Positions 23,719 to 32,733 of a stretch of 49,951 bases of DNA are shown in pieces (the stretch's first letter is position 1; every line of letters begins with the position of its first letter). The DNA lies in contig JAGGYF010000015.1 of assembly GCA_021162685.1 (NCBI GenBank), forward strand, positions 1 to 49,951, read 5' to 3'. The notes below the pieces were generated by a model. The model had not been told where the DNA came from, ran no database searches, and saw only the letters and a program-made list of their open reading frames with translations. The position numbers and the translations under genes are program-made. The DNA comes from Candidatus Iainarchaeum sp. GTDB taxonomy: Archaea > B1Sed10-29 > WALL01.

Positions 23719-24971
23719 ATGTGGAAAAAAGAACTCATTGAAGACTTCTTCTCAGAGAGATTCATTTTAGAGGTATAGAAAGAGAACTAAGGATACCCAA
23801 GACCAACAAAATAGTGTCTATTGTTGGTCCAAGAAGAGCAGGAAAAACATGGTTCTTTTACTATCTGTTTGAGAACATGAAAAATGCAGCATATATAAAC
23901 TTCGAGGATATTGCATTTAGAAACCTTAAACCAGAGGAATTTTTTGACGTTATTGAACTCTTTTCCGAACTGAAATATAGACCAAAAATATTTCTGTTGG
24001 ATGAGATACAGGTTGTTGATGGATGGCAAGTTCTTGTCAGATCCCTGTACGATAGAGGGTATAAGATATTCCTTACTGGGTCATCTTCTCAATTGCTTTC
24101 GAGAGAGATAGCAACACAGTTGAGGGGCCGCACATTAACGTATTTGTTATTCCCTTTCAGCTTTAATGAGTTCTTAAGGGCAAGAAATATTTTGATTGAT
24201 ATACATAGTTTTGAGGGAAAAGGCGAGATACTAAAAAACATGAGGGAGTATCTTCATTTCGGTGGATTTCCAGAAGTTGTTTTGAATGAAAACAAACCAA
24301 AAATTTTGAAACAGTATTCAGATGAAATATTTTATAAGGATTTTGTGGAAAGACACAAAATAAAGAGTTTAGAGTTTGGAAGGTTTCTGTTTGAGTTTTC
24401 ATTCCAGAATTTTGCTAAGGAGGTAAGTTTAAGAAAAATAAAGAGTTTCTTTGGAAAAACGATATCTGAAACCACCCTATATAGCTATTGTGAAAAACTT
24501 CAGGACACAATGGCAGTGTTTTTCTTAGAAAAGCTATCCAAAAACGTATACTCGAGGAGATCATGGCCAAGAAAGATATATGTTTCTGATGTTGGGATAT
24601 CAACTATATTTGGCTTTTCTGAAGATCTAGGGAAAAGGATGGAGAATACAGTGTTTATTGAGCTGATGAGAAGAACCAATGCTATGCCAATGCTGTCTTT
24701 CTACTATTGGAGAGACGCACAACAAAGGGAAGTTGATTTTGTAATAAAGGAAGGCACAAAAGTAAGGCAGTTGGTCCAGGTAACTTACGCTTCAAGCAGG
24801 GATGAGATAAATAAAAGGGAAATAGACGCATTGTTAAAAGCCAGTAGAGACTTAAAGTGCAATGACCTAATTATTATAACATGGAGTTATGAGGATGAGT
24901 TAACTAAAGACAAGAGGAAGATATTATGTGTGCCACTCTGGAAATGGATACTAGGATTAAAAATATCATAG
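23719..24971 (+). CDS. DUF4143-type AAA ATPase, N-terminus frameshifted
   Basis: An ATPase of the archaeal/bacterial family with a P-loop (IVGPRRAGKT), Walker B FLLDEIQ, sensor TGSSS and a C-terminal nuclease-like DUF4143 domain (EVDFVIKEG, LVQVTY). The expected N-terminal helix reads MWKKELIEDFFSERFI from ATG 23719 and stops at TAG 23776; the frame that continues (GIERELRIPKTNKIVS) is shifted by one near 23765. Otherwise translation must start at GTG 23814, inside the first beta strand. Either the gene is damaged, or the shift is an assembly error. These proteins are often mobile and their role is unknown. Confidence 0.75.
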
Positions 24972-25735
24972 CAGTTCTTGCATTGTTTTTGATATCTTTT
25001 GGTATTGGGTATGTTGTTCTTTCTGGGTCACCAAGCGAGCCATTAAAGATTGTCTCTTTTGATGTAGAGCCACAGCCCTCATCCATTGGTTGGGTGACTA
25101 TAACAATAGAAACGAATAAGCCAGCAAACCTAACTGTTTTTGTTGGAGAGAAGATGGCAGAACAATATAGGGTTGAGAATAACACGTATGTTTTCAGATA
25201 TTTTGTGTCACCTTATGAGGAGGACGGATTAAAGCAGATTATAGTTACAGGTGAGCTGTACAATGATAGTTTTGGATTGGTTGTGAATAAAACCGAAACA
25301 ATTGTTACTGTTAGGGGCATTGCATTCTATTCAAACAAAGGAAAATTTGTTGTTAAGGATAGAGTATACTTTTTCACAGAACTTGACCCAGGAAGGACTG
25401 AGAGGAATAAGAAAATCATAGAGGAGTTTACACCTTTCCTATCTAACCTTGCAAAGGCATACAATGTGACATTCTATGCTGTTGAGGCGGATGAAGAGAA
25501 GTGGTTAAGCTGCTATGATTCAAATAATACTGTTGTTGATGTACAAGAATGTGAAAATATAAGCCAAAGCAATCCGAGTATTATCTTAAAACTTCCAGTT
25601 TATCCAACATCACAGGTTTTTGTTGGGAATAATACAATAGAGGTACAGCCAAGTATAGAGGAAATAGGGAAGACATTAGCAGCAGTCTATACGTTTATTC
25701 CTAAGCCAACTAATATAACTGTTCCAGAACAGTAG
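24944..25735 (+). CDS. Secreted/membrane-anchored protein of unknown function
   Basis: A 263-residue protein with an N-terminal hydrophobic segment (IAVLALFLISFGIGYVVL) and at least six N-glycosylation sequons, so it is probably anchored outside the cell. The first half (residues about 30-120) is beta-rich and Ig-like. The second half alternates helix and strand (FTPFLSNLAKAYNVTFYAV, later PSIEEIGKTLAAVY), which resembles a thioredoxin-like layout without a CxxC pair; this is only a suggestion. It overlaps the ATPase end by 28 nt and converges on truD with a 26-nt overlap. ATG 24926 is an alternative start. Confidence 0.55.
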   Translation: MDTRIKNIIAVLALFLISFGIGYVVLSGSPSEPLKIVSFDVEPQPSSIGWVTITIETNKPANLTVFVGEKMAEQYRVENNTYVFRYFVSPYEEDGLKQIIVTGELYNDSFGLVVNKTETIVTVRGIAFYSNKGKFVVKDRVYFFTELDPGRTERNKKIIEEFTPFLSNLAKAYNVTFYAVEADEEKWLSCYDSNNTVVDVQECENISQSNPSIILKLPVYPTSQVFVGNNTIEVQPSIEEIGKTLAAVYTFIPKPTNITVPEQ

Positions 25736-26807
25736 TTGCATAGCATCCCTTTGGCAGAGAAAACCTGACTTTTACATAATCTTCTCCTTTCTCAATGATC
25801 TCAAAGTCGTTGATCTCAATATATAGGGGCCTGCGCATGCCTTTGCTGCTCAATTCGGGCATACCACGGATTTTAAAATCATCCAAGGTTAGCCACTCCT
25901 CCTCTAAAATCTTTTGCTCAATCTCCCCTTGTATGCCCTCAGCAAGTTTCATTTCATAGCCATATATAGGGCCTGTTGGGACGCCATTCTCTAAGATATC
26001 CCCTGGCTTCTTGTCCAAACCGATCTTCATGCGCTCTTCAAGTACCTTGTTGAATAGATAGCTCTGATAGGCGTGTACAAACATTATCAAAAGTTTTCTT
26101 GGGAGTTTTCTTAATGCACCAACATAGTCATTTGGATGTTGTGACAGATGAGACAATAGTGTTCTTTCATGTTTCAAATGCTTTGGAAAATAATCTAAAG
26201 CGCTTTTGAAGTTCTGTTCTTTCTCCAGCCTCTTTCTGGCCTCTCTATCCTCCTCCTTTTCTGTTTCAAACCACTTCCATAGATAAAGTTCAACAGCTTC
26301 TTTGTAGTGTTCGTTTACTATGGCTTTTCCTACGAGGTGGGTTATGGGCCTATATTTTCCAAAGCGTTGTTCTCCAAAGAAATTTGGGATCTTCTTTGGG
26401 ATTTTTATGTCAGTTACATCTCTGATTGTTATTGTGAATCTGTTGCCTTTAAGGTCTCCAAGGTTTATTCTTTTGGTTGAGTAGTATAGTGGTTTGAACA
26501 CCATGTCTTTGATGTGCAATCTTTCAAGCTGTTCCTTTTCTATGTTCCAGAGGCTCATAATCTGTGTTGTCCATGCCTTCCTATCCTTTGTACCTGCATA
26601 CCCTATCCGCTTCTGCGAGATATGTAATGTTTTACAGATCTTCTTAGCTGCCTGGATTGTATCCCAATTCTTTTTCTCAAGCACAAAGATTAGTTGGTCT
26701 CCTGAACCTTTTTCCCACTTTTCTTTTTTTCCAACTTCATATATTGTGCCATCTAACCCAATTTCTTCAACAATAAAATCCTCAGGTTTTTGTTTTATCC
26801 TCATCAT
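25710..26807 (-). CDS. truD: tRNA pseudouridine synthase TruD
   Basis: Makes pseudouridine 13 in tRNA. The catalytic Asp lies in the motif GYAGTKDRKAWTTQ, with family landmarks RFGKYRPITHLVG, AYQSYLFNKVLEER and ENGVPTGPIYGYEM. Length (365 aa) is near the archaeal norm. It starts inside the aRF1 3' end (4-nt overlap), so it is translated from the prf1 transcript. The 3' end overlaps the convergent secreted protein by 26 nt. Confidence 0.93.
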   Translation of the reverse strand: MMRIKQKPEDFIVEEIGLDGTIYEVGKKEKWEKGSGDQLIFVLEKKNWDTIQAAKKICKTLHISQKRIGYAGTKDRKAWTTQIMSLWNIEKEQLERLHIKDMVFKPLYYSTKRINLGDLKGNRFTITIRDVTDIKIPKKIPNFFGEQRFGKYRPITHLVGKAIVNEHYKEAVELYLWKWFETEKEEDREARKRLEKEQNFKSALDYFPKHLKHERTLLSHLSQHPNDYVGALRKLPRKLLIMFVHAYQSYLFNKVLEERMKIGLDKKPGDILENGVPTGPIYGYEMKLAEGIQGEIEQKILEEEWLTLDDFKIRGMPELSSKGMRRPLYIEINDFEIIEKGEDYVKVRFSLPKGCYATTVLEQLY

Positions 26808-29707
26808 CTAAACCTCAAAATAGCACCAATACCTCCAAATCCTCTGAAAAATTGTTCTCCTTCTGGTGTGTCTGTTGAAATGATCTCTACCTTTGTCCCT
26901 ACCATCTCAGCAAGTTCGCTTAGATCTTCAACAATATCCTTTTCTTCAGTTATATTCATGAGGACGCCGCACTTTTCACATTTTTCCTGTTTTGGTTTGC
27001 TTCTAACACTCTTTTGGACTTCATACCCACAATGCGGACATTTTAAAGTTACCCTCTTCCATTCAAGCTCTTCTGATAAGAGGAGAGTATCAACTTTTCC
27101 TTCAAGTAATGCTTGTCTTACCTGTTTTTCACCATATGTTGCTAAGCCGCCAGTGGATGCCTCCTTCAAGAATTTGTTTACAAGCTGTTTTTCTTTTATT
27201 ATGTCTAGGTCCTTCATTATCTCTCCGGCTTTCTGCATCATCTCCCGGATGCCAAATTCATCTGTGTAACTAGTATCAATTGTGCCTATTATCTTCTGTT
27301 TTACTTTTGCATTCAGGTAATCTGCATTGAGGAACGAATTTTTTGTGGGGCCAGGGCCACCAATGATTACTCCTTTAATCTTTTCATCTGAAAATGTTTT
27401 ATTTGCAAGCTCTCCAACCTTTTTGAACCATTCATGTGCAGCAATCTCTATCAAACGCTCAAAGCGCACTGAACTGTTGTGTAAGATGAAATTGTTTGCC
27501 ACAAAACATTCAGTTTCAGGGACAGTTAAGTCATAGAATACTGCATTTAGGTATGTTTTGTCTATGTGTTTTATTTCTGCTTGGATTACATCTGCATGAT
27601 ACACATCCCAGAGCAGACGTAGCAGGTGTGCACCAGTTGTCAGCATTTCTTTTTGTTTATTCATTAGCACGTTTTTCACGCTTGAAATACGCTCAGGATT
27701 CTTGTCAAGACCTTTTTCTATTCTATATATAGGGTAAACACTCAATCCTAGTTCTTCAGCAACTTCCTTCATTGTGAGTCTGAGACGTTTTCTAAACGTT
27801 CTCAAGTTTTGGCTTTTTGCGTTTTCTATTTCCTTGAGTCTTTTTTCAACAGGTTTTATTATTACTCTTCTGAACACATTAAAACTCATCTTTCTTTCGT
27901 CCCTGAAAAAGTTTGTTGAAGTGGCAAAGTCCTCTGTATTCATCTTAAGTTTTTTTACCAAATTTAACATTTGCTTGCCACTAACAGGAATCTGATTTGT
28001 GTTTGTACTCAACTTTCCATATATTCTACCCAACTTTTTCATCTTTTTTTCTGAGGAGAAACCTATATATCTTCTGAAATTCATTAGCGATTCTGAGTCG
28101 CATATTTCAAGTGTGAACTGGTGAGATTCTTTAAATCCTCTGCCTCCTTTTGAGATTTTTTTTCGTACAGAGGCAATTATTCCAAATCTGAGCAGTAACA
28201 TCTGTAGCTGTTTAATAAACTTCTCAGCAACCATTGTAAGAGATACACGATTACTGGTTACATAACCTTCAGCATCAAACACCCCTCTTATAAATGCAGC
28301 CACCTCTTCATTTTTTGCAATCATTATGCTTTTGGGAACCACTAGATTGTGGCTCGGGTAAAAAACCTCTCCGAACAAGAGATCAATCGTCTTTACTAGT
28401 TCTTTTCCGTAGAATGCTAGCCGATAACATCCTCTCCTTCTTCGTTTGTCTATTGAGACAGATACCCCAAACAGTAACTTGATTAATTTCATATATTTGC
28501 GAAGAAGATTAATATCACTATCGCACAAACAGATCCTATACTCTTCCTTATATCCGTCTCCTGATATGTAGCCAAGCAGCTGAGCCAATTCTTTCGTTAA
28601 TGTTTTTGGGAATCTAAAAGCAGGAGTTTTTTTCATGAATTTTTGCGAGAACGCTTTTTTGTCAACACCATATAATTCAATTAATTCCATTATTTTATCA
28701 TGGCTTATTTTACCATTGTTTGTCTCAAATTTAGATATGGTTGCTTGTGCAACTCCTAATATTTTTGCCACTTCTTGCTGGGATAGCCCTCTTTCTCTGC
28801 GCTTGTTTGTTAGGTAGTTAATACCCTGTTTTGTTGGATATTCTACATGTGGAATGTCTATGTTTAGATGTACCTCTCTCCCTCTTACGGGGCTGCATTT
28901 TGCCACTAGAATTTGGTTTCCAGGTTTGAGGTCCTCTGCGTACTTCACTCCCATACCACAGGAATCCGGGACAAAAAACAGATGTTCTGGGGTAACTATA
29001 ATTTCAAGCGTAGGATATTTTGTTTTGATGACATATGCACGTCTCCTTTTTCTTGAGAATACGTGGGAGCAATTAGCAATCTTTGTTTTGTAATTGGAAT
29101 GACTTAGAATAGCATCTCCTCTTTGAACGTTCTTTATTTCTGTAATAATTCCGTTTCCAAGCTGTATAAGAGAGTCCTCATGTACGCATTGCCCGCCCGC
29201 CCTATGTTTTCCTGGCACTTGTGATGTCATGCTTCTTACAATTTCTATACGTTTGCCTTTCAGTATGGCAATTGTTGCCTCTCTTCTATCAACTGTCAGT
29301 AAACCATATGCCTCTTTTGGTTCAAGCATCTCAAGTAATGGTTCCAGGAAAAATGTAGAGTCACATCTATATGTCTGAATAGGAACAGGTTCTGGTGGCT
29401 CTAGTTTGAATAACTCAATCTTGTCATTTATGTTTCCAGCGAATAACACCAAGCCATTTTCAGGAGGTTTTCTGTAGGCTTTTAGCGCATTTAACAACCG
29501 TTCAATTGCAGCAGTCACATTCTTTCTTGTTTGTTTGCTCTTTATATTCATTGCTTGGCCAGCTTCTTCTCTAAGTTTATTAGTCACCTCTGAGATCTGA
29601 TAGTTTGGGGGTATGTATATGCTAATGAGTTCAGTACCCTGACCTCTAAGTTTTGCCAATTCTTTTACTATCTTTTTAAACTCATAATTTACTCTTGAAT
29701 TCATCAT
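26804..29707 (-). CDS. prf1: Peptide chain release factor aRF1 with intein at GGQ
   Basis: The archaeal release factor that reads all three stop codons. The host protein is 396 residues once the 571-aa intein is removed. The stop-codon NIKS motif is at residues 54-57, YRCDSTF matches the YxCxxxF element, and the catalytic GGQ (171-173) is followed directly by the intein. A C-terminal zinc ribbon (CPHC, CEKC) is present. After splicing the junction is GGQ-SSVRFERL, as in aRF1 homologues. Start is ATG 29707 or 29704. TruD is co-translated downstream. Unspliced protein would lack a working GGQ loop, so termination depends on splicing. Confidence 0.95.
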   Translation of the reverse strand: MMNSRVNYEFKKIVKELAKLRGQGTELISIYIPPNYQISEVTNKLREEAGQAMNIKSKQTRKNVTAAIERLLNALKAYRKPPENGLVLFAGNINDKIELFKLEPPEPVPIQTYRCDSTFFLEPLLEMLEPKEAYGLLTVDRREATIAILKGKRIEIVRSMTSQVPGKHRAGGQCVHEDSLIQLGNGIITEIKNVQRGDAILSHSNYKTKIANCSHVFSRKRRRAYVIKTKYPTLEIIVTPEHLFFVPDSCGMGVKYAEDLKPGNQILVAKCSPVRGREVHLNIDIPHVEYPTKQGINYLTNKRRERGLSQQEVAKILGVAQATISKFETNNGKISHDKIMELIELYGVDKKAFSQKFMKKTPAFRFPKTLTKELAQLLGYISGDGYKEEYRICLCDSDINLLRKYMKLIKLLFGVSVSIDKRRRRGCYRLAFYGKELVKTIDLLFGEVFYPSHNLVVPKSIMIAKNEEVAAFIRGVFDAEGYVTSNRVSLTMVAEKFIKQLQMLLLRFGIIASVRKKISKGGRGFKESHQFTLEICDSESLMNFRRYIGFSSEKKMKKLGRIYGKLSTNTNQIPVSGKQMLNLVKKLKMNTEDFATSTNFFRDERKMSFNVFRRVIIKPVEKRLKEIENAKSQNLRTFRKRLRLTMKEVAEELGLSVYPIYRIEKGLDKNPERISSVKNVLMNKQKEMLTTGAHLLRLLWDVYHADVIQAEIKHIDKTYLNAVFYDLTVPETECFVANNFILHNSSVRFERLIEIAAHEWFKKVGELANKTFSDEKIKGVIIGGPGPTKNSFLNADYLNAKVKQKIIGTIDTSYTDEFGIREMMQKAGEIMKDLDIIKEKQLVNKFLKEASTGGLATYGEKQVRQALLEGKVDTLLLSEELEWKRVTLKCPHCGYEVQKSVRSKPKQEKCEKCGVLMNITEEKDIVEDLSELAEMVGTKVEIISTDTPEGEQFFRGFGGIGAILRFR
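27476..29188 (-). mobile_element. Intein with LAGLIDADG endonuclease in aRF1
   Basis: A 571-aa intein starts with CVHEDSLIQLG and ends FVANNFILHN before Ser+1. Block B is VTPEHLFFV. Two LAGLIDADG motifs (LLGYISGDGY and IRGVFDAEGY) indicate an intact homing endonuclease. It carries two XRE-like helix-turn-helix segments (LSQQEVAKILGVAQATISKF and MKEVAEELGLSVYPIYRIEK), one on each side of the endonuclease core. The insertion point directly follows the catalytic GGQ. Confidence 0.93.
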
Positions 29708-29752
29708 ATCACTTTATATTTTAGGATTGATTTATTTAAAAGAGGTGTTACA
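29708..29752. promoter_or_regulatory. Promoter gap between prf1 and pyrH
   Basis: This 45-nt AT-rich gap has TTTATTTAAAAG near 29730 and, on the other strand, TAAAATATAAAG-like sequence before prf1. GAGGTG lies 7 nt before the pyrH ATG, so pyrH probably has a short leader with a ribosome site, whereas prf1 appears leaderless or nearly so. Confidence 0.4.
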
Positions 29753-30436
29753 ATGAAGCCGTGCGTCATTAAAATCGGCGGTTCAATTCTTGCTGATGGG
29801 AAGCCAGATGTTGACTACATTAAGAGTATAAGTTCTATGCTTGAAGATTTAAATAAACGTATGGTTATTGGTGTTGTAGTAGGGGCAGGAAAAGTGGGGG
29901 GTGTTTATGTAGATGCTGCCCGTAAGCTAAAAATAAACCAATACCAGCAGGATTCATTGGCAATAGATGTTACAAGAGTAAATGCAAGATTACTGGCAAA
30001 TGCACTTCCTTCTGCATTACATAGTATCCCACGAACAGTAGGAGATGCACGTGCATTGATGGAAGCATCTCCAAAGAGGATTGTTGTGATGGGTGGAACA
30101 TTCCCTGGCCATACAACAAACGCTGTTGCAGCACTTCTTGCTGAAAATACAGGAGCAAAGCTTGTAAATTGTACAAACGTTGATGCTGTGTATGATAAGG
30201 ACCCAAACAAATTCAAGAATGCTAGAAAGTTCTCAAAAATGAGTGCGGATAAATTAGTTGAGTTAGCAGCAAAGTATGATACAAGGGAGGCAAGGGGACA
30301 CTTCATTATTGATCTACTTGCAGCAAAGATCATACAGCGTTCCAAAATAGAAACACATGTGGTTAATGGGAGAAAGTTGAGTGAGATAAAAAAGGCAGCA
30401 CTTGGGAAAAAGCATAATGGTACTGTAATTAAGTGA
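29753..30436 (+). CDS. pyrH: Uridylate kinase (archaeal PyrH)
   Basis: An amino acid kinase-fold enzyme that phosphorylates UMP. The N-terminal KIGGSILADG and VVVGAGKVGG glycine loops, NCTNVDAVYDKDPNKF (nucleotide site) and the DLLAAKII helix match archaeal PyrH; length is 227 aa. It begins a plus-strand operon of overlapping genes (pyrH, coaD, gatD, UPF0200, gatE, ThiI-like, DUF1003) and is preceded by a good ribosome site. Confidence 0.93.
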   Translation: MKPCVIKIGGSILADGKPDVDYIKSISSMLEDLNKRMVIGVVVGAGKVGGVYVDAARKLKINQYQQDSLAIDVTRVNARLLANALPSALHSIPRTVGDARALMEASPKRIVVMGGTFPGHTTNAVAALLAENTGAKLVNCTNVDAVYDKDPNKFKNARKFSKMSADKLVELAAKYDTREARGHFIIDLLAAKIIQRSKIETHVVNGRKLSEIKKAALGKKHNGTVIK

Positions 30437-30441
30437 GCAAC

Positions 30442-30849
30442 ATGAACGTATGTGTGGGCGGCACATTTGATAAGTTACACGAGGGACACAAGTATCTCTT
30501 GGATGTAGCATGCGCTTTTTCAGAAACATTGTTTGTTGGACTGACAAGTGATGAGTTTGCAAGGCGAACGAAAAAAAGAGAGATAAGGCCATATTCTGTA
30601 AGGAAGCACGAGCTTGAGAAATATTTAGAAGGAAAACCTGTTGAAATTATTGAGATAGATGATATGTATGGGTTTGCTGCAGATATGAAGGATTTGGATG
30701 CCATTGTTGTCAGCACAGAGACATATGCAAAAGCATGTAAGATAAATAAGAAAAGAGAGGAAAAAGGATTAAAACCTTTGCTGATTATTGTAATACCATT
30801 GATCAAAGATGAGAAAGGGAATAAGATATCTTCAAGAGGGGTTAGATGA
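30442..30849 (+). CDS. coaD: Phosphopantetheine adenylyltransferase (archaeal CoaD)
   Basis: A nucleotidyltransferase that forms dephospho-CoA from 4'-phosphopantetheine and ATP. The adenylyltransferase signature GGTFDKLHEGHK (HxGH) and the C-terminal ISSRGVR motif are clear; length about 135 aa is normal for archaeal CoaD. ATG 30442 gives the natural start (MNVCVGG); GTG 30433 would overlap the pyrH stop as GTGA and is a possible alternative. It overlaps gatD as ATGA. Confidence 0.92.
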   Translation: MNVCVGGTFDKLHEGHKYLLDVACAFSETLFVGLTSDEFARRTKKREIRPYSVRKHELEKYLEGKPVEIIEIDDMYGFAADMKDLDAIVVSTETYAKACKINKKREEKGLKPLLIIVIPLIKDEKGNKISSRGVR

Positions 30850-32192
30850 GTTATAGCAAAAGGATTGAAGACGAGTTGAAGAAGAAAGGCATAAAAATAG
30901 GGGACAGAGTTAAGGTAGGAGATGTTGAAGGATTACTTATGCCTTCTCCTGAGATAACAGGAAACCCAGACTTTTTAGTTATAAAATTAGACAATGGATA
31001 CAACATAGGTGTTAAATTCAAAGGAAAGATTGAGAAGAGCAGCACAAAGGAGCCACAACGTATCAAAAAAGAGTTTGAATACGAGGTAGAGGAAACACAT
31101 GCGCAAAGCATACCCAAGTGCCACGATCTACCGATGATATCATTGATATCTGCTGGTGGAACAATATCAAGCAAAGTAGATTATAAAACAGGGGCTGTTT
31201 ATCCCTCTTTCACATCAAGGGATTTGTTTGCTCAAGTACCTGAGCTTTCAAAAATAGTCTGCTTTAAGGAACTGAAAACGGTTTCAGAGGTATTGAGCGA
31301 GGACATGTGTTACGAGGATTGGATAGAGATTGCAAAGGAGTGTGCATACCAAATTAATGATGGTGCTGGGGGCGTTATTGTGGCACATGGTACTGATACA
31401 ATGCACTATACATCTGCAGCATTATCTTTCATGCTTTCTGGACTATCAAAACCAGTGGTTCTTACAGGGGCACAGCGATCAACAGACAGGGGCTCTGCTG
31501 ACTCTGCTATGAATTTAATCTGTTCAGCTCATGCTTCCATCTCAGATATTGCTGAGGTAGGTATTGTAATGCATGCAGAAACAGATGATAGCTATTGCTT
31601 TTTTATAAGGGGAACAAAAGCAAGAAAGATGCACACAACTATGAGGAACACATTTAGGCCTATAAATGATTATCCTATTGCAAAGATTTGGCCAGACGGC
31701 AAAGTAGAGCCATTACAAACATACAAAAAGAGAGCAGACGGAAAGGTAAAGGCAGACACAAAGTATGAGCCAAATGTCGCACTTGTTAAAGCATATCCAA
31801 ATTCAGACCCGACCATTATTGACTATTTTGTTAAGAAGGGATGCAAAGGGATAATTATAGAGGGTACAGGTTTGGGTCATGTCCCCACGCAAAATAAGAA
31901 ATATTCTTGGATACCTCACGTAAAAGAGGCAGTAAATTCTGGCGTATTTATCGGCATTGCACCTCAGACATTGTACGGTAAATTAAATCCAGATGTTTAT
32001 GCAAATGGGAGGATTCTTGCCTATGAGGCAAATGCAGTACACCTGAAAGATATGCTCCCAGAGACAGCATATGTTAAGCTTGGTTGGGTTTTGGGCCATA
32101 CAAAAAGCATGAAGAAGATAAAAGACATGATGTTAACGAATTACGCTGGTGAATTCAAAGAGAGATTGCAGCCAGACATGTTTTTATATTGA
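30846..32192 (+). CDS. gatD: Glu-tRNA(Gln) amidotransferase subunit D
   Basis: The archaeal asparaginase-like subunit that releases ammonia for GatE. An N-terminal beta domain (residues 1-90) precedes the type I asparaginase fold, with the catalytic Thr in ISAGGTISSKVD, the second Thr-Asp pair in HGTDTMHYTS, and TGAQRSTDRGSADS. Length (448 aa) is typical. Its presence with GatE means that Gln-tRNA is made through misacylated Glu-tRNA(Gln). The start overlaps coaD (ATGA), but gatE is separated from it by a UPF0200 gene. Confidence 0.95.
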   Translation: MSYSKRIEDELKKKGIKIGDRVKVGDVEGLLMPSPEITGNPDFLVIKLDNGYNIGVKFKGKIEKSSTKEPQRIKKEFEYEVEETHAQSIPKCHDLPMISLISAGGTISSKVDYKTGAVYPSFTSRDLFAQVPELSKIVCFKELKTVSEVLSEDMCYEDWIEIAKECAYQINDGAGGVIVAHGTDTMHYTSAALSFMLSGLSKPVVLTGAQRSTDRGSADSAMNLICSAHASISDIAEVGIVMHAETDDSYCFFIRGTKARKMHTTMRNTFRPINDYPIAKIWPDGKVEPLQTYKKRADGKVKADTKYEPNVALVKAYPNSDPTIIDYFVKKGCKGIIIEGTGLGHVPTQNKKYSWIPHVKEAVNSGVFIGIAPQTLYGKLNPDVYANGRILAYEANAVHLKDMLPETAYVKLGWVLGHTKSMKKIKDMMLTNYAGEFKERLQPDMFLY

Positions 32193-32202
32193 GGTGTTAT
32201 AT

Positions 32203-32733
32203 GTGATTATTGGTTTAACAGGTAAAGCAAGGAGTGGAAAGGACACAATTGCCAAATATCTATGTGAGCACTATGGGTTTAAACATTACGATTTTTATAA
32301 AGATGTGCTTGTCCCAGAACTTGAAAAAAGGGGTTTGGAGCCAACAAAGATGAACGCGAGCCTTGTAGGCAACGAAATGAGAAAAGAGGAGGGAATGGAT
32401 ATTATGGCTAAACGCCTTCTCAAAAAGATTGATGTTCCAGATGCTGTGGTAACGGGATTTAGAAGTCCAGAAGAGGTTGAATATTTTAAGGAACATACTC
32501 ACGATTTCACTTTGGTATTTGTGGATGCAGAACCAGAGGTTAGATTTTCAAGAAGAAGCCCTCTGGATCCACAAACAAAGGAAGAATTTTTTAAGAGAGA
32601 TGAGATGGATGAAAAGGGCAAGAATATGGAGGCAGTTTTTTTGATGGCAGATAATGTCATAGATAATAATGGCACATTAGATGAATTATATGAAAAGGTG
32701 GAGGAACTGCTTGATGAGATAGTTGGTGAGTGA
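32203..32733 (+). CDS. UPF0200-family P-loop kinase-like protein
   Basis: A 176-residue nucleotide kinase-like protein with the Walker A GLTGKARSGKDT and family features RGLEPTKMNASLVGNEMRKE, DAVVTGFRSPEEVEYF and NVIDNNGTLDELYEKV of UPF0200 (related to dephospho-CoA kinase and CMP kinase). The ORF track starts at 32149, inside gatD, but GTG 32203 follows GAGGTG at 6 nt and gives the family N-terminus (MIIGLTG), so I chose it. It sits between gatD and gatE; with CoaD nearby, a role in CoA or nucleotide metabolism is possible but unproven. Confidence 0.82.
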   Translation: MIIGLTGKARSGKDTIAKYLCEHYGFKHYDFYKDVLVPELEKRGLEPTKMNASLVGNEMRKEEGMDIMAKRLLKKIDVPDAVVTGFRSPEEVEYFKEHTHDFTLVFVDAEPEVRFSRRSPLDPQTKEEFFKRDEMDEKGKNMEAVFLMADNVIDNNGTLDELYEKVEELLDEIVGE

